From Mesorhizobium opportunistum WSM2075 (GTDB taxonomy: Bacteria > Pseudomonadota > Alphaproteobacteria > Rhizobiales > Rhizobiaceae), in NCBI RefSeq assembly GCF_000176035.2, contig NC_015675.1:6514001-6578000 (forward strand): a stretch of 64,000 nucleotides of DNA, given 5' to 3'. The notes under the pieces were generated by a model, which made no database searches, was not told the origin of the DNA, and saw only the letters and a program-made list of their open reading frames with translations. The translations under genes and the position numbers were made by a program. The number at the start of each line of letters is the position of its first letter. Within the stretch, counting starts at the first letter, position 1. Of this stretch, positions 1-8,675 are shown one piece after another.

Positions 1-653
1 CCGCGCAACCGGCAAAGTTGTATCGCGGCCGATCCCACTCCTCCCGAGGCGCCGGCGATCACCACGGCCTCCCCAGGCTTCAGACAGGTGCGCGAGATCA
101 AATTCTCCGCCGTGGTGTAGGCACAGGGAAAGGTTGCCAGCTCGGCATCCGACAGCGGGCTCTCGATTCGGATCGCGTTGTCGCCGCGCACGGTAGTGAA
201 GTCGGCAAATCCGCCGTCGCATTCGGACCCGAAATAGGCCGCGCTTTTGGCGTCAAACCAGTCCTCCGGGCCAAGCAGCCACGGGTCGACGATAACCCGT
301 TCGCCGATCCGGCCGGTGTCAACGCCGTCGCCGATGGCCACGATCCGGCCCGCCACATCGGCGCCCTGGACGCGCGGAAACTGCAGCGCCGCGCTTCCCC
401 AACCGCCGACATCGGCCTCGGCCACGGCGAAGCCCGCGCTGCCGCTCGACAGCGTGATGCCGTCATGGACGGCTTTGGAATACCATGCGGTGCGGGTGTT
501 GATGTCGGTGTTGTTGAGGCCGCAGGCTCCGACCTTGATCAACACTTCGCCGGCAGCCGGCGCGGGAATGGGCCAATCTTCGCGGTATTCGAGCTTATCG
601 AGACCGCCGTGGCCGGTCAGGATCACCGCACGCATAGATGTCGGCCGAGTCAC
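1..653 (-). CDS. Zinc-type alcohol dehydrogenase / quinone oxidoreductase (MDR superfamily), cut by the window edge
   Basis: Reading leftwards from a GTG at 653, the frame gives an MDR-family oxidoreductase: a GroES-like N-terminal domain followed by the beginning of the Rossmann NAD(P)-binding part (GASGGVGSAAIQL), where the window ends. I chose GTG 653 because a GAGGAG ribosome site lies six bases upstream; an in-frame ATG at 635 lacks a well-placed site. It is the last visible gene of a leftward operon, 16 bp after the enolase-superfamily gene. The family oxidises alcohols or reduces enones with NAD(P)H, so here it probably handles an intermediate of the same pathway. The substrate cannot be read from the sequence, and the C-terminus is missing. 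Confidence 0.8.
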   Translation of the reverse strand, partial: MTRPTSMRAVILTGHGGLDKLEYREDWPIPAPAAGEVLIKVGACGLNNTDINTRTAWYSKAVHDGITLSSGSAGFAVAEADVGGWGSAALQFPRVQGADVAGRIVAIGDGVDTGRIGERVIVDPWLLGPEDWFDAKSAAYFGSECDGGFADFTTVRGDNAIRIESPLSDAELATFPCAYTTAENLISRTCLKPGEAVVIAGASGGVGSAAIQLCRLR

Positions 654-669
654 GTTTTTCTCCTCGGGA

Positions 670-1776
670 TCACGAATAGACCGCAACTGCCTCACCCAGC
701 ACCTCGACGTCCGGTTCGACGCCGAGACCGGGGTCGCTCGGCGGGGTAGCAAAGCCGTCGATGTTCCTGGCACCCTGGCCCGCAACCAGGTCGACAGCGA
801 GATGATGATGGCAAAGCCAGCTCGCAAGCCTGTTTTCGGCTGCCGTGGAGGACGCCAGGTGGATGGCAGCCGTATCGGCCAGTGCGGAGCCGCCGAGGTC
901 CTCGATATGCATCTGCCACCCCACCGACACGCCGAAATCCCGGATCTGCCTGGCCTTAGTCAGTCCCCCGACCCGGTTCGGCTTCACCTTGACGCCTTCG
1001 CAGGCACCGAGCTTCCAGGCTTCCAGATGGTCCTCGAAAGTGTGCAGGCATTCGTCCAGCATGATCGGCTGGCTCACCCTTCTCGCCACCTGCGCGCACT
1101 GCGACAGGGTCTGGCAGGGCTGCTCGACCCAGCCCCGCAGGCCTACATTATTCAAGACCCGGATCGCGACCGCCGGCAGCCAGGCACGATTGACATCATA
1201 GGTCACGGTCTCGTCGGGCTGCAGGGCGGCCTCGATTGCCTCTATCCTGGAGATGTCGTGCGCCGGGTCGCTGCCACCCACCTTTGCCGAATGGGTGCGG
1301 TAGCCGTGCGCATACGCCTCCCGGATAAGGGCAATCATCTCCTCATTCGAGCCGGTCGAGATCGACGAATTGACTGCGACCGGATCTGCTTCTTCGCCAC
1401 CAAACAGGCGCCACAGCGGCATGCCGCTCGCCCTGCCGAGAATGTCCCAGCAGGCCATGTCGATGGCCGACTTGACGTAGAGATGGCCGGGCAAGGCTTT
1501 GTCCATAGTGCGGTTGATCGCGTCAAGCGCGCACGGGTCGCGCCCGAGCAGCGCTGGCACCAGCGTTGCGATGCCAGCCCGGATGCCAGGTCCGTGGGCA
1601 GGCAGGTAGGTGTTGCCCCATGGACAGCCTTCGCCCCAGCCGGACAGACCGGCATCCGTGTCGATGCGCACGAAAGTGCTGTCGAGTTTCTCGAACTTCA
1701 GCCGGCCGCCGGACAGCCAGTAAGGTTTCGTCAGCGGAAGCTCGTGCTGCCACACGTAAATCCGGGTGATCTTCAT
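670..1776 (-). CDS. Enolase-superfamily (mandelate racemase/MLE) epimerase or dehydratase, betaine/hydroxyproline-like subgroup
   Basis: A 368-residue protein with the full MR/MLE layout: N-terminal capping domain, then a barrel carrying Lys165 (HSAKVGG), metal ligands near Asp194 and Glu219, the LDE pair around 241-242 and Lys265 (VKVKPNRVGG). Two facing lysines fit 1,1-proton-transfer epimerases. The N-terminal half resembles the subgroup containing hydroxyproline-betaine 2-epimerase and cis-3-hydroxyproline dehydratase (recognition from memory, not a search). An upstream in-frame ATG at 1893 lies inside the preceding gene, so the start is set at 1776. It sits between the CMD-family gene and an alcohol dehydrogenase. 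With the Rieske oxygenase and aldehyde dehydrogenase this suggests processing of a cyclic or N-methylated amino acid. Exact substrate unknown. Confidence 0.82.
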   Translation of the reverse strand: MKITRIYVWQHELPLTKPYWLSGGRLKFEKLDSTFVRIDTDAGLSGWGEGCPWGNTYLPAHGPGIRAGIATLVPALLGRDPCALDAINRTMDKALPGHLYVKSAIDMACWDILGRASGMPLWRLFGGEEADPVAVNSSISTGSNEEMIALIREAYAHGYRTHSAKVGGSDPAHDISRIEAIEAALQPDETVTYDVNRAWLPAVAIRVLNNVGLRGWVEQPCQTLSQCAQVARRVSQPIMLDECLHTFEDHLEAWKLGACEGVKVKPNRVGGLTKARQIRDFGVSVGWQMHIEDLGGSALADTAAIHLASSTAAENRLASWLCHHHLAVDLVAGQGARNIDGFATPPSDPGLGVEPDVEVLGEAVAVYS

Positions 1777-1792
1777 AGCAGCGGGGCGCTCC

Positions 1793-2152
1793 TCAAGAAC
1801 CTTGCTGGCGACACGAAAGCTCAAGCGCCTGCGGCACGCCACAGTAGATACCGACGACATGGATCGCGGCGCGGATCTCTTCCATGGACACACCGTTGTT
1901 GAGCGCGCCGCGGCAATGGGTTTCCCACTCGTGCATCTTTCCGAGCCCCCCGATTATCGCGAGGTTCATGAGCGATCGCGTCTGGGCGTCGAGCGCTTCG
2001 TCGCCCCAGCCGAACCCCCAGCACCAGGCGGTCATCGCCTCTTGGAAGGGACGGGTGAAGGCGTCTGCAGCGGCGAGGTTCTTCTCCACGTATTCGGCCT
2101 CCAAGGTGGCCTTGCGCCTGGGAAGGCCCTCGTCGAACAAATCTTTCTTCAC
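1793..2152 (-). CDS. Carboxymuconolactone decarboxylase (CMD/AhpD-like) family protein
   Basis: A 119-residue protein of the usual size for 4-carboxymuconolactone-decarboxylase-like proteins. It contains the conserved helical stretch with LDAQTRSLMNLAIIGGLG, HEWETHCRGALNNGVSMEEI and a C-terminal IHVVGIYCGVPQAL. Family members are either decarboxylases of lactone intermediates or AhpD-like alkylhydroperoxidases. The CxxC pair of AhpD is absent, which favours a decarboxylase-like or unknown role. It lies 9 bp after the aldehyde dehydrogenase and 16 bp before the enolase-superfamily gene, so it is part of the same transcript. Confidence 0.82.
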   Translation of the reverse strand: MKKDLFDEGLPRRKATLEAEYVEKNLAAADAFTRPFQEAMTAWCWGFGWGDEALDAQTRSLMNLAIIGGLGKMHEWETHCRGALNNGVSMEEIRAAIHVVGIYCGVPQALELSCRQQGS

Positions 2153-2161
2153 ACGAAACTC

Positions 2162-3616
2162 CTAAGATTGAAGTGAGATCGCGATGTTCTTGGTTTGCAC
2201 GTAGTTCCATAACGCCTCGCGGCCCTTTTCCCGCCCGTAGCCGGACTTGCCATAGCCGCCGAAGGGCGTCTCGACGCCCCCGGCGAACCATTCGTTAACG
2301 AAGACTTGTCCGGCGCGCAGCCGCGCGGCTGTTTTCATCGCTCGGGTGACGTCGGCGGTAAAGACGCCACCTACGAGCCCGTAATCGGTTCCGTTGGCAA
2401 TGCGCACTGCCTCCTCGTCCTCACCGAACTTTAGGACGGACAGGACCGGTCCGAAGATCTCGTCTCGGGCGATGTTCATGTCCGGTGTAACACCGTCAAA
2501 TATGGTCGGCTCGAGGAAGTAACCGGGCTGGTTGAGTTTGCGACCACCGACCACGGGTCGGGCGCCCTGGCGTTTAGCCTCGCGGCACATTGCCTCGGCG
2601 CGATCGCGCTGAGCAGCGGAGATCATCGCCCCCATATTTGCGCCGAAGTCCGGTCGATCGAGGCCCGGTCCGACCGAGATCGAGCGGGCCATATCGGCCA
2701 CCCGTTCGACGACCTCGTCGTGAACGTCATCATGGACGATCAGTCTGGACATGGCGGAGCATACCTGGCCGGCATTGAAGAAAATCCCCCAGCGCACCGA
2801 CGACACAAGCGCGTCGAGGTCGGCGTCGGGCCAGACGATCGCGGCCGATTTGCCGCCGAGCTCCAGCACGCAGGGGACGACGTTCCTGGCCGCAGCTGAG
2901 GCGATACTGATGCCAGTCGTCACGGAGCCGATGAAGACGATCTGGCTGACGTCTCGGTGGCCGACCAGCGATGCCCCGGCTTCGCGACCAAGCCCGCACA
3001 GTATGTTGACTGCGCCGCGCGGCAGGCCAGCATGCTCGGCCGCCTTAGCGATGTATGCGCTGGACAGCGGGGCGAGTTCGGGGGTCTTGACGACGCAGGC
3101 ATTGCCCGTGGCCAAAGCCGGCGCTAGCGAGCGTGCGGCCATCTCCAGCGGATAGTTCCACGGGATCACCTGCGCGGACACGCCATAGGGCTCGTAGCTG
3201 GTGAAGTCGTAATAGCCCTCGCCGAGCGGGATCGAGCGGCCCTCGAACGTTTCGGCCTGGTTGCCGTAATATTCGAAGTAACGCGCCGCACCCTCGACCT
3301 CGAGCCGCGCCTCCCAGAGCGGCTTGCCCGCCTCACGACACAGCACTTCCGCAATGATGTCGATATTGGCCAGAAGGTAGTCACCCATCGCCTGGACCAT
3401 CCGGCCGCGCTCGACCGGACGCATTGCAGTCAGCACGCCAGTTTCGTGACACGCTCTGGCAGCTACGACCGCACGGTTGACATCGCCGGCATCGGCAAGC
3501 CCCTGCTCGGCCAGATTTTCACCTGTTGCGGGATCGTCGACCACGATCCTGCCGGCACCGCCGTCGGTCCATGCGCCGTCAATATAGTTCTGCCAATATG
3601 CCTTAACCTCAGGCAT
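2162..3616 (-). CDS. NAD(P)-dependent aldehyde dehydrogenase
   Basis: A 484-residue aldehyde dehydrogenase of normal length. Visible are the N-terminal binding segment ending in IPWNYPLEMAARSLAPALA, the glutamate motif LELGGKSAAIV, the catalytic cysteine in FFNAGQVCSAMSR, and the C-terminal EIFGPVLSV and GGYGKSGYGREKG motifs. The start at 3616 overlaps the end of the Rieske oxygenase by 8 bp, as expected for coupled translation; a longer frame starting at 3649 would intrude further. It probably oxidises the aldehyde released by the oxygenase or the alcohol dehydrogenases of the operon. Substrate not determinable. Confidence 0.9.
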   Translation of the reverse strand: MPEVKAYWQNYIDGAWTDGGAGRIVVDDPATGENLAEQGLADAGDVNRAVVAARACHETGVLTAMRPVERGRMVQAMGDYLLANIDIIAEVLCREAGKPLWEARLEVEGAARYFEYYGNQAETFEGRSIPLGEGYYDFTSYEPYGVSAQVIPWNYPLEMAARSLAPALATGNACVVKTPELAPLSSAYIAKAAEHAGLPRGAVNILCGLGREAGASLVGHRDVSQIVFIGSVTTGISIASAAARNVVPCVLELGGKSAAIVWPDADLDALVSSVRWGIFFNAGQVCSAMSRLIVHDDVHDEVVERVADMARSISVGPGLDRPDFGANMGAMISAAQRDRAEAMCREAKRQGARPVVGGRKLNQPGYFLEPTIFDGVTPDMNIARDEIFGPVLSVLKFGEDEEAVRIANGTDYGLVGGVFTADVTRAMKTAARLRAGQVFVNEWFAGGVETPFGGYGKSGYGREKGREALWNYVQTKNIAISLQS

Positions 3617-4712
3617 GGACGGCCTCGCGCATCCACTCTTGGAGCACACGTATCGAGTGCTCGGAATTGACGCCGCAATTGGGGTCGATAACGAGTGGGC
3701 CAGGCCGATAGCCGCGGCTTTTCAGACCGCGCTGGACGGATTCAACGATGTGGATATCTTCCTCCACCGTGGTCGCCCGATCTTGGATAGCCAGCTTGCG
3801 TATCATATCCGAATCGGCTCCGTTGATCGTGTACCAGCCGCGCCATACGACGACCTCATCCACGCCCTTGGGGCGCCAGTGATAGGTGTTCAGCACGTTG
3901 CCGGGGTAGACCTGGAAGGAGAATGTTGGCCACAAGAACCACGACGAATACTTCCGGGCGCGGGGATTGGCGGCGAGATCAATCGGGTAGCTCATGCGCT
4001 CCAGGTTCTGGCATTCGGTTGTATGCCTGAGGCAATAGCCTTGAGGCTGGATGTCATAGGTTTCCGGCTTGATCACGCCGGTCGAAAAAGTTTTGTGATT
4101 GAACTGGCAGTGATAGCACTCGGAATAGTTTTCGACGGAGACTTTCCAGTTGCAGCGTTCGGGAATCTCGACCCATTCTAGTGGTTTCAACCGCTCGATG
4201 TCAGGGACATATTCAGTTAGTTCTTCTCGAACTCTCGAGAACCATTCATCCATGGGGTGCGCATCTGGATCGAGATTCACGAACACGAAGCCCAGAAAAA
4301 CCTCGGTTCTCACGGATGGCAAACAAACGTCGTGCCGGTCGAAACCCGGAACCGCCTTAATGTTCGGACCGCTGCGCAGTTGTCCGCTGATCTCATACGT
4401 CCAAGCATGATAGGGGCAAACGGTGAGCTTTGAATTTCCGGTCCCGTGCACCAACTCATGCGCCCGGTGCTGGCACACATTGTAGAAGGATCGCACTTCA
4501 CCGTCGCGATCCCGGATACAGAACAGGTTCTGGCCGGCGATCTCGAACGTGAAGTAGTCGCCCGGCTTCTCCACCAGACTGACGTGCCCGGCAAATTGCC
4601 ATGAGCGAGCTAGCAGGCCGGCCTGTTCCTTGGCAAAGATCTCTAGGTCGGTGTAGTAATGGGCTTCCAGAGATCGCAGGGGCACAATCGGCGGCATCGC
4701 GGGGATATTCAT
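3609..4712 (-). CDS. Rieske non-haem iron oxygenase alpha subunit, betaine demethylase/choline monooxygenase-like
   Basis: A 367-residue ring-hydroxylating-type alpha subunit. The Rieske [2Fe-2S] ligands are Cys80, His82, Cys99 and His102 (CQHRAH and CPYHAW). The mononuclear iron site is visible in ENYSECYHCQFNH. The spacing resembles stachydrine/glycine-betaine demethylases and choline monooxygenases rather than aromatic dioxygenases. Such enzymes remove N-methyl groups as formaldehyde or hydroxylate a methyl group and need a separate reductase; none is encoded in the visible operon, so electrons must come from elsewhere. It overlaps the oxygenase remnant upstream by 4 bp and the aldehyde dehydrogenase downstream by 8 bp. 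Confidence 0.88.
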   Translation of the reverse strand: MNIPAMPPIVPLRSLEAHYYTDLEIFAKEQAGLLARSWQFAGHVSLVEKPGDYFTFEIAGQNLFCIRDRDGEVRSFYNVCQHRAHELVHGTGNSKLTVCPYHAWTYEISGQLRSGPNIKAVPGFDRHDVCLPSVRTEVFLGFVFVNLDPDAHPMDEWFSRVREELTEYVPDIERLKPLEWVEIPERCNWKVSVENYSECYHCQFNHKTFSTGVIKPETYDIQPQGYCLRHTTECQNLERMSYPIDLAANPRARKYSSWFLWPTFSFQVYPGNVLNTYHWRPKGVDEVVVWRGWYTINGADSDMIRKLAIQDRATTVEEDIHIVESVQRGLKSRGYRPGPLVIDPNCGVNSEHSIRVLQEWMREAVHA

Positions 4713-5074
4713 CGTTGATCCTCACTCCAGTAGATACCAAGCTCCTGGCGTCGCTGATGAAATCGCTGGATGTTGCTGACGGCCTCGGGACCAGCCTCGG
4801 GATGTAGCACCTCGCCGTGCAAGGGACTGTATCCACGGGCGGTAGTGGGGTACACGTCTTGGGCGGCGTGGCCGAAACGTTCCTTTGTCGATTGTGGCAA
4901 CGCGAAGAACCGCCGGGAAGCCTGGATGGCTTCTGTAATCTGTTCTTTCGGGATGCCGTGCTCAAGGTAGAAGAACCCGGACTCCTCGCATGCCAGGCGC
5001 AGGCGCTCGCGCTCTTCGTGTCGCGTTGCATCGGCTGTCAATTTTGTCAGTGAGATTTGCGGTAGCGTGATCAT
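4709..5074 (-). pseudogene. Truncated isopenicillin-N-synthase-like 2OG oxygenase (N-terminal 95 residues with a foreign tail)
   Basis: The first 95 residues match the intact oxygenase at 16516-17445 with one change (Ser32 instead of Tyr). The frame then switches to an unrelated tail of about 26 residues (EAVSNIQRFHQRRQEL...). The HxD...H iron triad lies in the lost part, so it cannot be an active oxygenase. The nucleotide identity with the other copy begins near 4786 (17156 in the other copy). It keeps 4-bp overlaps with both neighbours, so it may survive as a translational bridge between the methyltransferase and the Rieske gene. The tail may be the 3' end of another lost gene joined by deletion. 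Confidence 0.8.
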
Positions 5075-5778
5075 AGCTGCTTCTCCGTTCGCGCATTGGC
5101 TTTATGGGTCACCTGGAAAACCCAGTAGTGGGCGCCCTCCTCCGCGAGGTATCTGCCGTTGCTTAAACACTGTGCCGTCACAAGCAGGTCCTCATCCTGC
5201 AGACGCCGCACCTCATCTTCAAAGGATGTGGCCTCCGCATAGCTTTTGCGGGTGCTTGCGATGATGAACCCATCGGGGCGCGTCACGCGAGCAAGTTCGC
5301 GCAATGCGTCCGGTCGGACGTGCCCGAGCGTGAAGACGCCGCAGCAAACAGTAATGTCATAAGTCGCACTGGAGTAGTCGGAGAGCGGCCCATTAAGGTC
5401 GACATCGCCTTGGACATGGCGGTAGACGTGGCTTTTTCGCGCCTTTCCTGCCATGTCTTCGGAAAGGTCGAACCCGTCTAGCAACTGGAAGCCGAGGCGA
5501 TTCAACTGCGCGCCAACGAGGCCCGTTCCGCACCCGGCGTCAAGGATTGCGATGGCTGCTCGTTCATTGGCAAAATACGCCGTCTGCACCGCGCTCGCGA
5601 GTTCCGCAACAACCGTCGGCCCGCAGTAGCCCTCGCGGCCAACATCCAGTTCATAGGAACTGGCCCATCCGCGATAGAAGCGGGCCAAGCGACCGACGTC
5701 GCCGTCGAGGGCATGGGAGTCCTTGATGCGCTTTCGTGCGGCTTGCTCTATTGCCGTCTGCTCATTCAGAGTGGTCAT
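5071..5778 (-). CDS. Class I SAM-dependent methyltransferase
   Basis: A 235-residue protein with a Rossmann methyltransferase core: motif I ILDAGCGTGLVG, the acidic loop following GFDLSEDM, and TYDITVCCGVFTLGHV as motif IV region. It resembles Williams-Beuren-type small-molecule methyltransferases. Its start overlaps the stop of the dehydrogenase upstream by 4 bp, and its stop overlaps the oxygenase remnant by 4 bp. A duplicate of its last 50 or so codons lies at 17447-17615. Likely an N- or O-methyltransferase for the operon's product or substrate; the acceptor is unknown. Confidence 0.86.
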   Translation of the reverse strand: MTTLNEQTAIEQAARKRIKDSHALDGDVGRLARFYRGWASSYELDVGREGYCGPTVVAELASAVQTAYFANERAAIAILDAGCGTGLVGAQLNRLGFQLLDGFDLSEDMAGKARKSHVYRHVQGDVDLNGPLSDYSSATYDITVCCGVFTLGHVRPDALRELARVTRPDGFIIASTRKSYAEATSFEDEVRRLQDEDLLVTAQCLSNGRYLAEEGAHYWVFQVTHKANARTEKQL

Positions 5779-7097
5779 GACAGTTCCTCCGTGTAGGGGT
5801 AGATGAGATGGGGTACATTCGTCAGCGGCGGGGCAATGGGCTGTCGGTTGCCGTATTGCTGAGCATGGCTATCCGACCATGCGGAGGCGCCTACGCTCCA
5901 GGTGATAACGTCGTGGATCAGGGCATCGCTCAGGCCCATGCCGCGCCCAAGATCAAACGCCTCGTCAAGGATCAGGCGATTCAAGTTAGTGAGCTCGACG
6001 GACAGAGACTCGAGTAGCCGTATCTGGACGTCACTTAGCGGGACGTCCTCGAGCGGAAACATATGCTCGCGCTTCGGTTTGATCCGTCCGACGGGATCGG
6101 TCAGAAATTCTTGGTCTGGCGGATGCGCGGGGTCGGCACCGTATTTGGATGGCGCGCGATAACCCGGCACTTGCAGTCCAGCGCCGTAGGCCGCCTGCGC
6201 CAGTTCGACGACGCTCAGATGGCTGTCGTGTCGATCGAACTTCCTTCCCGCCAGGCTATAGCGCTCTTCGATCGTGCGCCCGATCGGCAGTCCCACGCCG
6301 AGTTCGTCGGCCAGCTGGACGGTCAAGTCCATATCCTTCATCGTGATCTCCAGAGTGCAAGAGCGATCGTAACTGCCATCTAGGAGAAACGGGACGAATT
6401 GCTCGACTGCAACGGAGTTCGCCGAAGAACCGACAAACTTGCGCCACGCCTGCTGGGCTGGAACGCCGTCGCGTACGCTTCGGCAGAGCGCGTCACCGCT
6501 GGCAACGGCCGCAGCGTAAAAGAGAAGGTTCGTCAGAAGTTTGACCGACTGGCCCTGACCGATGTTTCCGACATGGAAGGAGACGGCTCCCATGGCTTGC
6601 AACGCCGCCTCGCAACGTACATAGGCTTCCAATGGCCCACCCACGAAGAAGCTGACATTGCCAAAATCGACCCCCATGTGAGACAAGTTGCTCACGGGCG
6701 CTTCTAGCGAATACACGCCAATTGCTGCCGCCCGTCGGGCGATCTCGATCGTATTGTGGTAGTCGGTAGTAGACGCGTCGATCCACACGCCGCCCGGTGG
6801 CATTCCGGCCATAGCGCCCTGCTCGCCCGTCATGTTGTCAAAGACATCGCGGGGCATCGGCAGACAAGTAATGACAATCTCGCAATCGCGGGCCGCGTCA
6901 CACGGTGCATCATGCCACCGGGCTCCCTTTTCGACCACGTCTTTTGCAGCCGCGGGATCAATATCGTACACATTCACCAGATAGCCGGCCTCCAGGAGCT
7001 TGGCGATCATCGGCCGCCCCATGCTGCCGGTACCAACGAATCCGATGCGTTCGGCGTTGCCGAAAAGAGCGGCGGGCGCGGCTTCTACAGTAGACAA
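5775..7097 (-). CDS. 3-hydroxyisobutyrate/6-phosphogluconate-type dehydrogenase with an extended C-terminus
   Basis: A 440-residue beta-hydroxyacid dehydrogenase. The NAD(P) motif is GFVGTGSMGRPM near residue 19, and GNIGQGQSVKLLTNLL contains the expected catalytic lysine region. The usual family length is about 290-310 residues; here roughly 130 extra C-terminal residues follow, ending PHLIYPYTEELS. The start is a TTG at 7097 with GGAAG five bases upstream; no in-frame ATG is well placed. It is the first gene of the leftward operon, so the promoter must lie in 7098-7650. The substrate is not known. Confidence 0.84.
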   Translation of the reverse strand: MSTVEAAPAALFGNAERIGFVGTGSMGRPMIAKLLEAGYLVNVYDIDPAAAKDVVEKGARWHDAPCDAARDCEIVITCLPMPRDVFDNMTGEQGAMAGMPPGGVWIDASTTDYHNTIEIARRAAAIGVYSLEAPVSNLSHMGVDFGNVSFFVGGPLEAYVRCEAALQAMGAVSFHVGNIGQGQSVKLLTNLLFYAAAVASGDALCRSVRDGVPAQQAWRKFVGSSANSVAVEQFVPFLLDGSYDRSCTLEITMKDMDLTVQLADELGVGLPIGRTIEERYSLAGRKFDRHDSHLSVVELAQAAYGAGLQVPGYRAPSKYGADPAHPPDQEFLTDPVGRIKPKREHMFPLEDVPLSDVQIRLLESLSVELTNLNRLILDEAFDLGRGMGLSDALIHDVITWSVGASAWSDSHAQQYGNRQPIAPPLTNVPHLIYPYTEELS

Positions 7098-7652
7098 TGG
7101 GACTTCCTTTCATAGGTCAGTCGCGATTAGTGCTACGTACAGTTCAAACAGAACCTAGGCCCACAAATAAATGGATGATGTCATCATGGCAAGCTTTCTT
7201 ATATTAAAATCACTTTAAATTTTGCACAATTAATATTTACCAAGCATATGTGGATATGACGTAATACGGAACCTCGCAAATTGTGGCGCCGACTTGCTTT
7301 CATGAGTTGCCGCACAGTTTGATGAAATTTCGAGAATAAGCCAGAATTCATTGGATTGTCGCTATGACAGTGGTCGGCTGAAGGGACGTGGTTGTGCCCG
7401 TTCCCAATCGCCGCCCGAGATACATGCGTAATCTTCCGCGGGTCCACGCTTCCAAGTTGGCAAGCACCCCTGGGGTCTGGCAGAAGCCTAAGTAGCCGCG
7501 CCATCCGATGAGGTACTGGCTTCGACGCCTGGGCCAGCTGCCGCAGACTTATGCCCCGGGTCTGGCGTACTCATATCCCGGATCAGCGCCTGAATTTGGC
7601 GAGGGCCTTCGGCACTATGCGCCGCTCGCTCCCGTCATTCGCGATGCTCACT
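7098..7652. promoter_or_regulatory. Intergenic region upstream of the 7097-1 operon
   Basis: No convincing gene. The stretch 7160-7250 is markedly AT-rich compared with the surroundings and is the natural place for the operon promoter. I found no sigma-54 match with correct spacing (one GG/GC pair at 7280-7300 is one base too long) and no nod box. Confidence 0.45.
7175..7187. promoter_or_regulatory. Perfect palindrome, possible operator of the eight-gene operon
   Basis: ATGATG-T-CATCAT is a perfect inverted repeat with a single central base, about 80 bp upstream of the TTG start at 7097. A dimeric repressor or activator of the GntR type would fit, but no regulator gene lies next to it. Only the symmetry and position support the call. 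Confidence 0.35.
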
Positions 7653-8675
7653 TCAGGAACTTCCGATCCTCCGGCCGCGATTCGACGCGTGTTCGGCGTT
7701 GGGGATGCCGATTCCGAAATACCGCATGTGCGCAACATCAAGGATGCGATTTACCAAACTCGAGAAGGTGTATCCGGCGGTCCTCGCTGCCAGAACATAA
7801 GAGGCGCGCATACGGAGTGACGGCATGTTGTTGATCTCGAGGACAAAGGCCTGGCCGGAGCGGTCGATCCGTAGGTCGACGCGGGCGTAGTCCCGGCACT
7901 GGCACTCAAGGAACGTCGCAACCGAAATATCTTGCAGCACAGTCGCAAGCCTACTCCCGATTTGCCCCGGGCAAATTCTCCGCTGCTTAGCTTCCCGAGT
8001 CAGACAACGCTTTTCGCGGTCGCGGAAGTCGTATTCCACAAGGGGTAACACCTCGAGCTCTCGATTTCCAAGCAGCGCGACAGTGATTTCTCGCCCATCA
8101 ATGTATTCTTCGACGAGTGCGTCCTGAGCATACAGCGTTACGATCACCTCCACGGCCTGCCTCAACTGAGCGGGCTCATGTGCCAGCTGTAACCCGAAGC
8201 TCGCGCATTCGTAACGCGGCTTCACTACCAATGGGAATCGCAGGTCGCCGGTAGTCTCGGTGCCGAGACGCATCACCCGAAAATTTGGCGTCGGCACTCC
8301 GCGATCGCGGATGAGCCTCTTGATGATGACCTTGTCGAACGCCAGACCATATCCAAGCGGGCCCGGTCCGGTACACGGCACGCCTGCCATCTCAAGCATG
8401 GCCGGAACGCCGGCTTCAGGGCGCTCGCCCTGACTTCCCCACGCCAAGTTGAAGACGATCCCCGAGGGCCGGGATTGCCGATCGGGGGGCATGAACCGCT
8501 CGAGCGTAGCGAGCAGTCCTTTGTCGCCGTCGCAAATCAGCGTCTCGTGACCTCCCTCTTGCAGCGCCGCCACCACGCTTTCCACCTCTTCGCGGTCGCC
8601 GAACTCCGGAATAGGCTGCCCGAACCGGTTGATCACACCTGTATGATCATGGTTCGATACGACTGCTACCCGCAT
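7653..8675 (-). CDS. D-alanine-D-alanine-ligase-like ATP-grasp ligase
   Basis: A 340-residue ATP-grasp enzyme. It has an N-terminal substrate domain (MRVAVVSNHD), a glycine-rich ATP loop around FPLVVKPRYECASFG, the VEEYIDGREITVALLG segment, and metal ligands in RVDLRIDR and FVLEINNMPSL. The ATG at 8675 follows an AGGGAG site. Housekeeping Ddl genes sit in cell-wall clusters; this one sits among amino-acid-modifying oxygenases, so it more likely joins amino acids into a dipeptide or amide. A second ATP-grasp gene follows upstream at 10853-12139. Confidence 0.85.
   Translation of the reverse strand: MRVAVVSNHDHTGVINRFGQPIPEFGDREEVESVVAALQEGGHETLICDGDKGLLATLERFMPPDRQSRPSGIVFNLAWGSQGERPEAGVPAMLEMAGVPCTGPGPLGYGLAFDKVIIKRLIRDRGVPTPNFRVMRLGTETTGDLRFPLVVKPRYECASFGLQLAHEPAQLRQAVEVIVTLYAQDALVEEYIDGREITVALLGNRELEVLPLVEYDFRDREKRCLTREAKQRRICPGQIGSRLATVLQDISVATFLECQCRDYARVDLRIDRSGQAFVLEINNMPSLRMRASYVLAARTAGYTFSSLVNRILDVAHMRYFGIGIPNAEHASNRGRRIGSS

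Noticed and set aside
1555..1569. Perfect sigma-54 match (TGGCACC-AGCG-TTGC) on the plus strand
   Set aside because: It lies inside the enolase-superfamily gene on the opposite strand with no gene downstream in that direction; taken as chance in GC-rich coding sequence.
247..1902. 551-codon plus-strand open frame
   Set aside because: Shadow of the alcohol dehydrogenase and enolase-superfamily genes on the minus strand.
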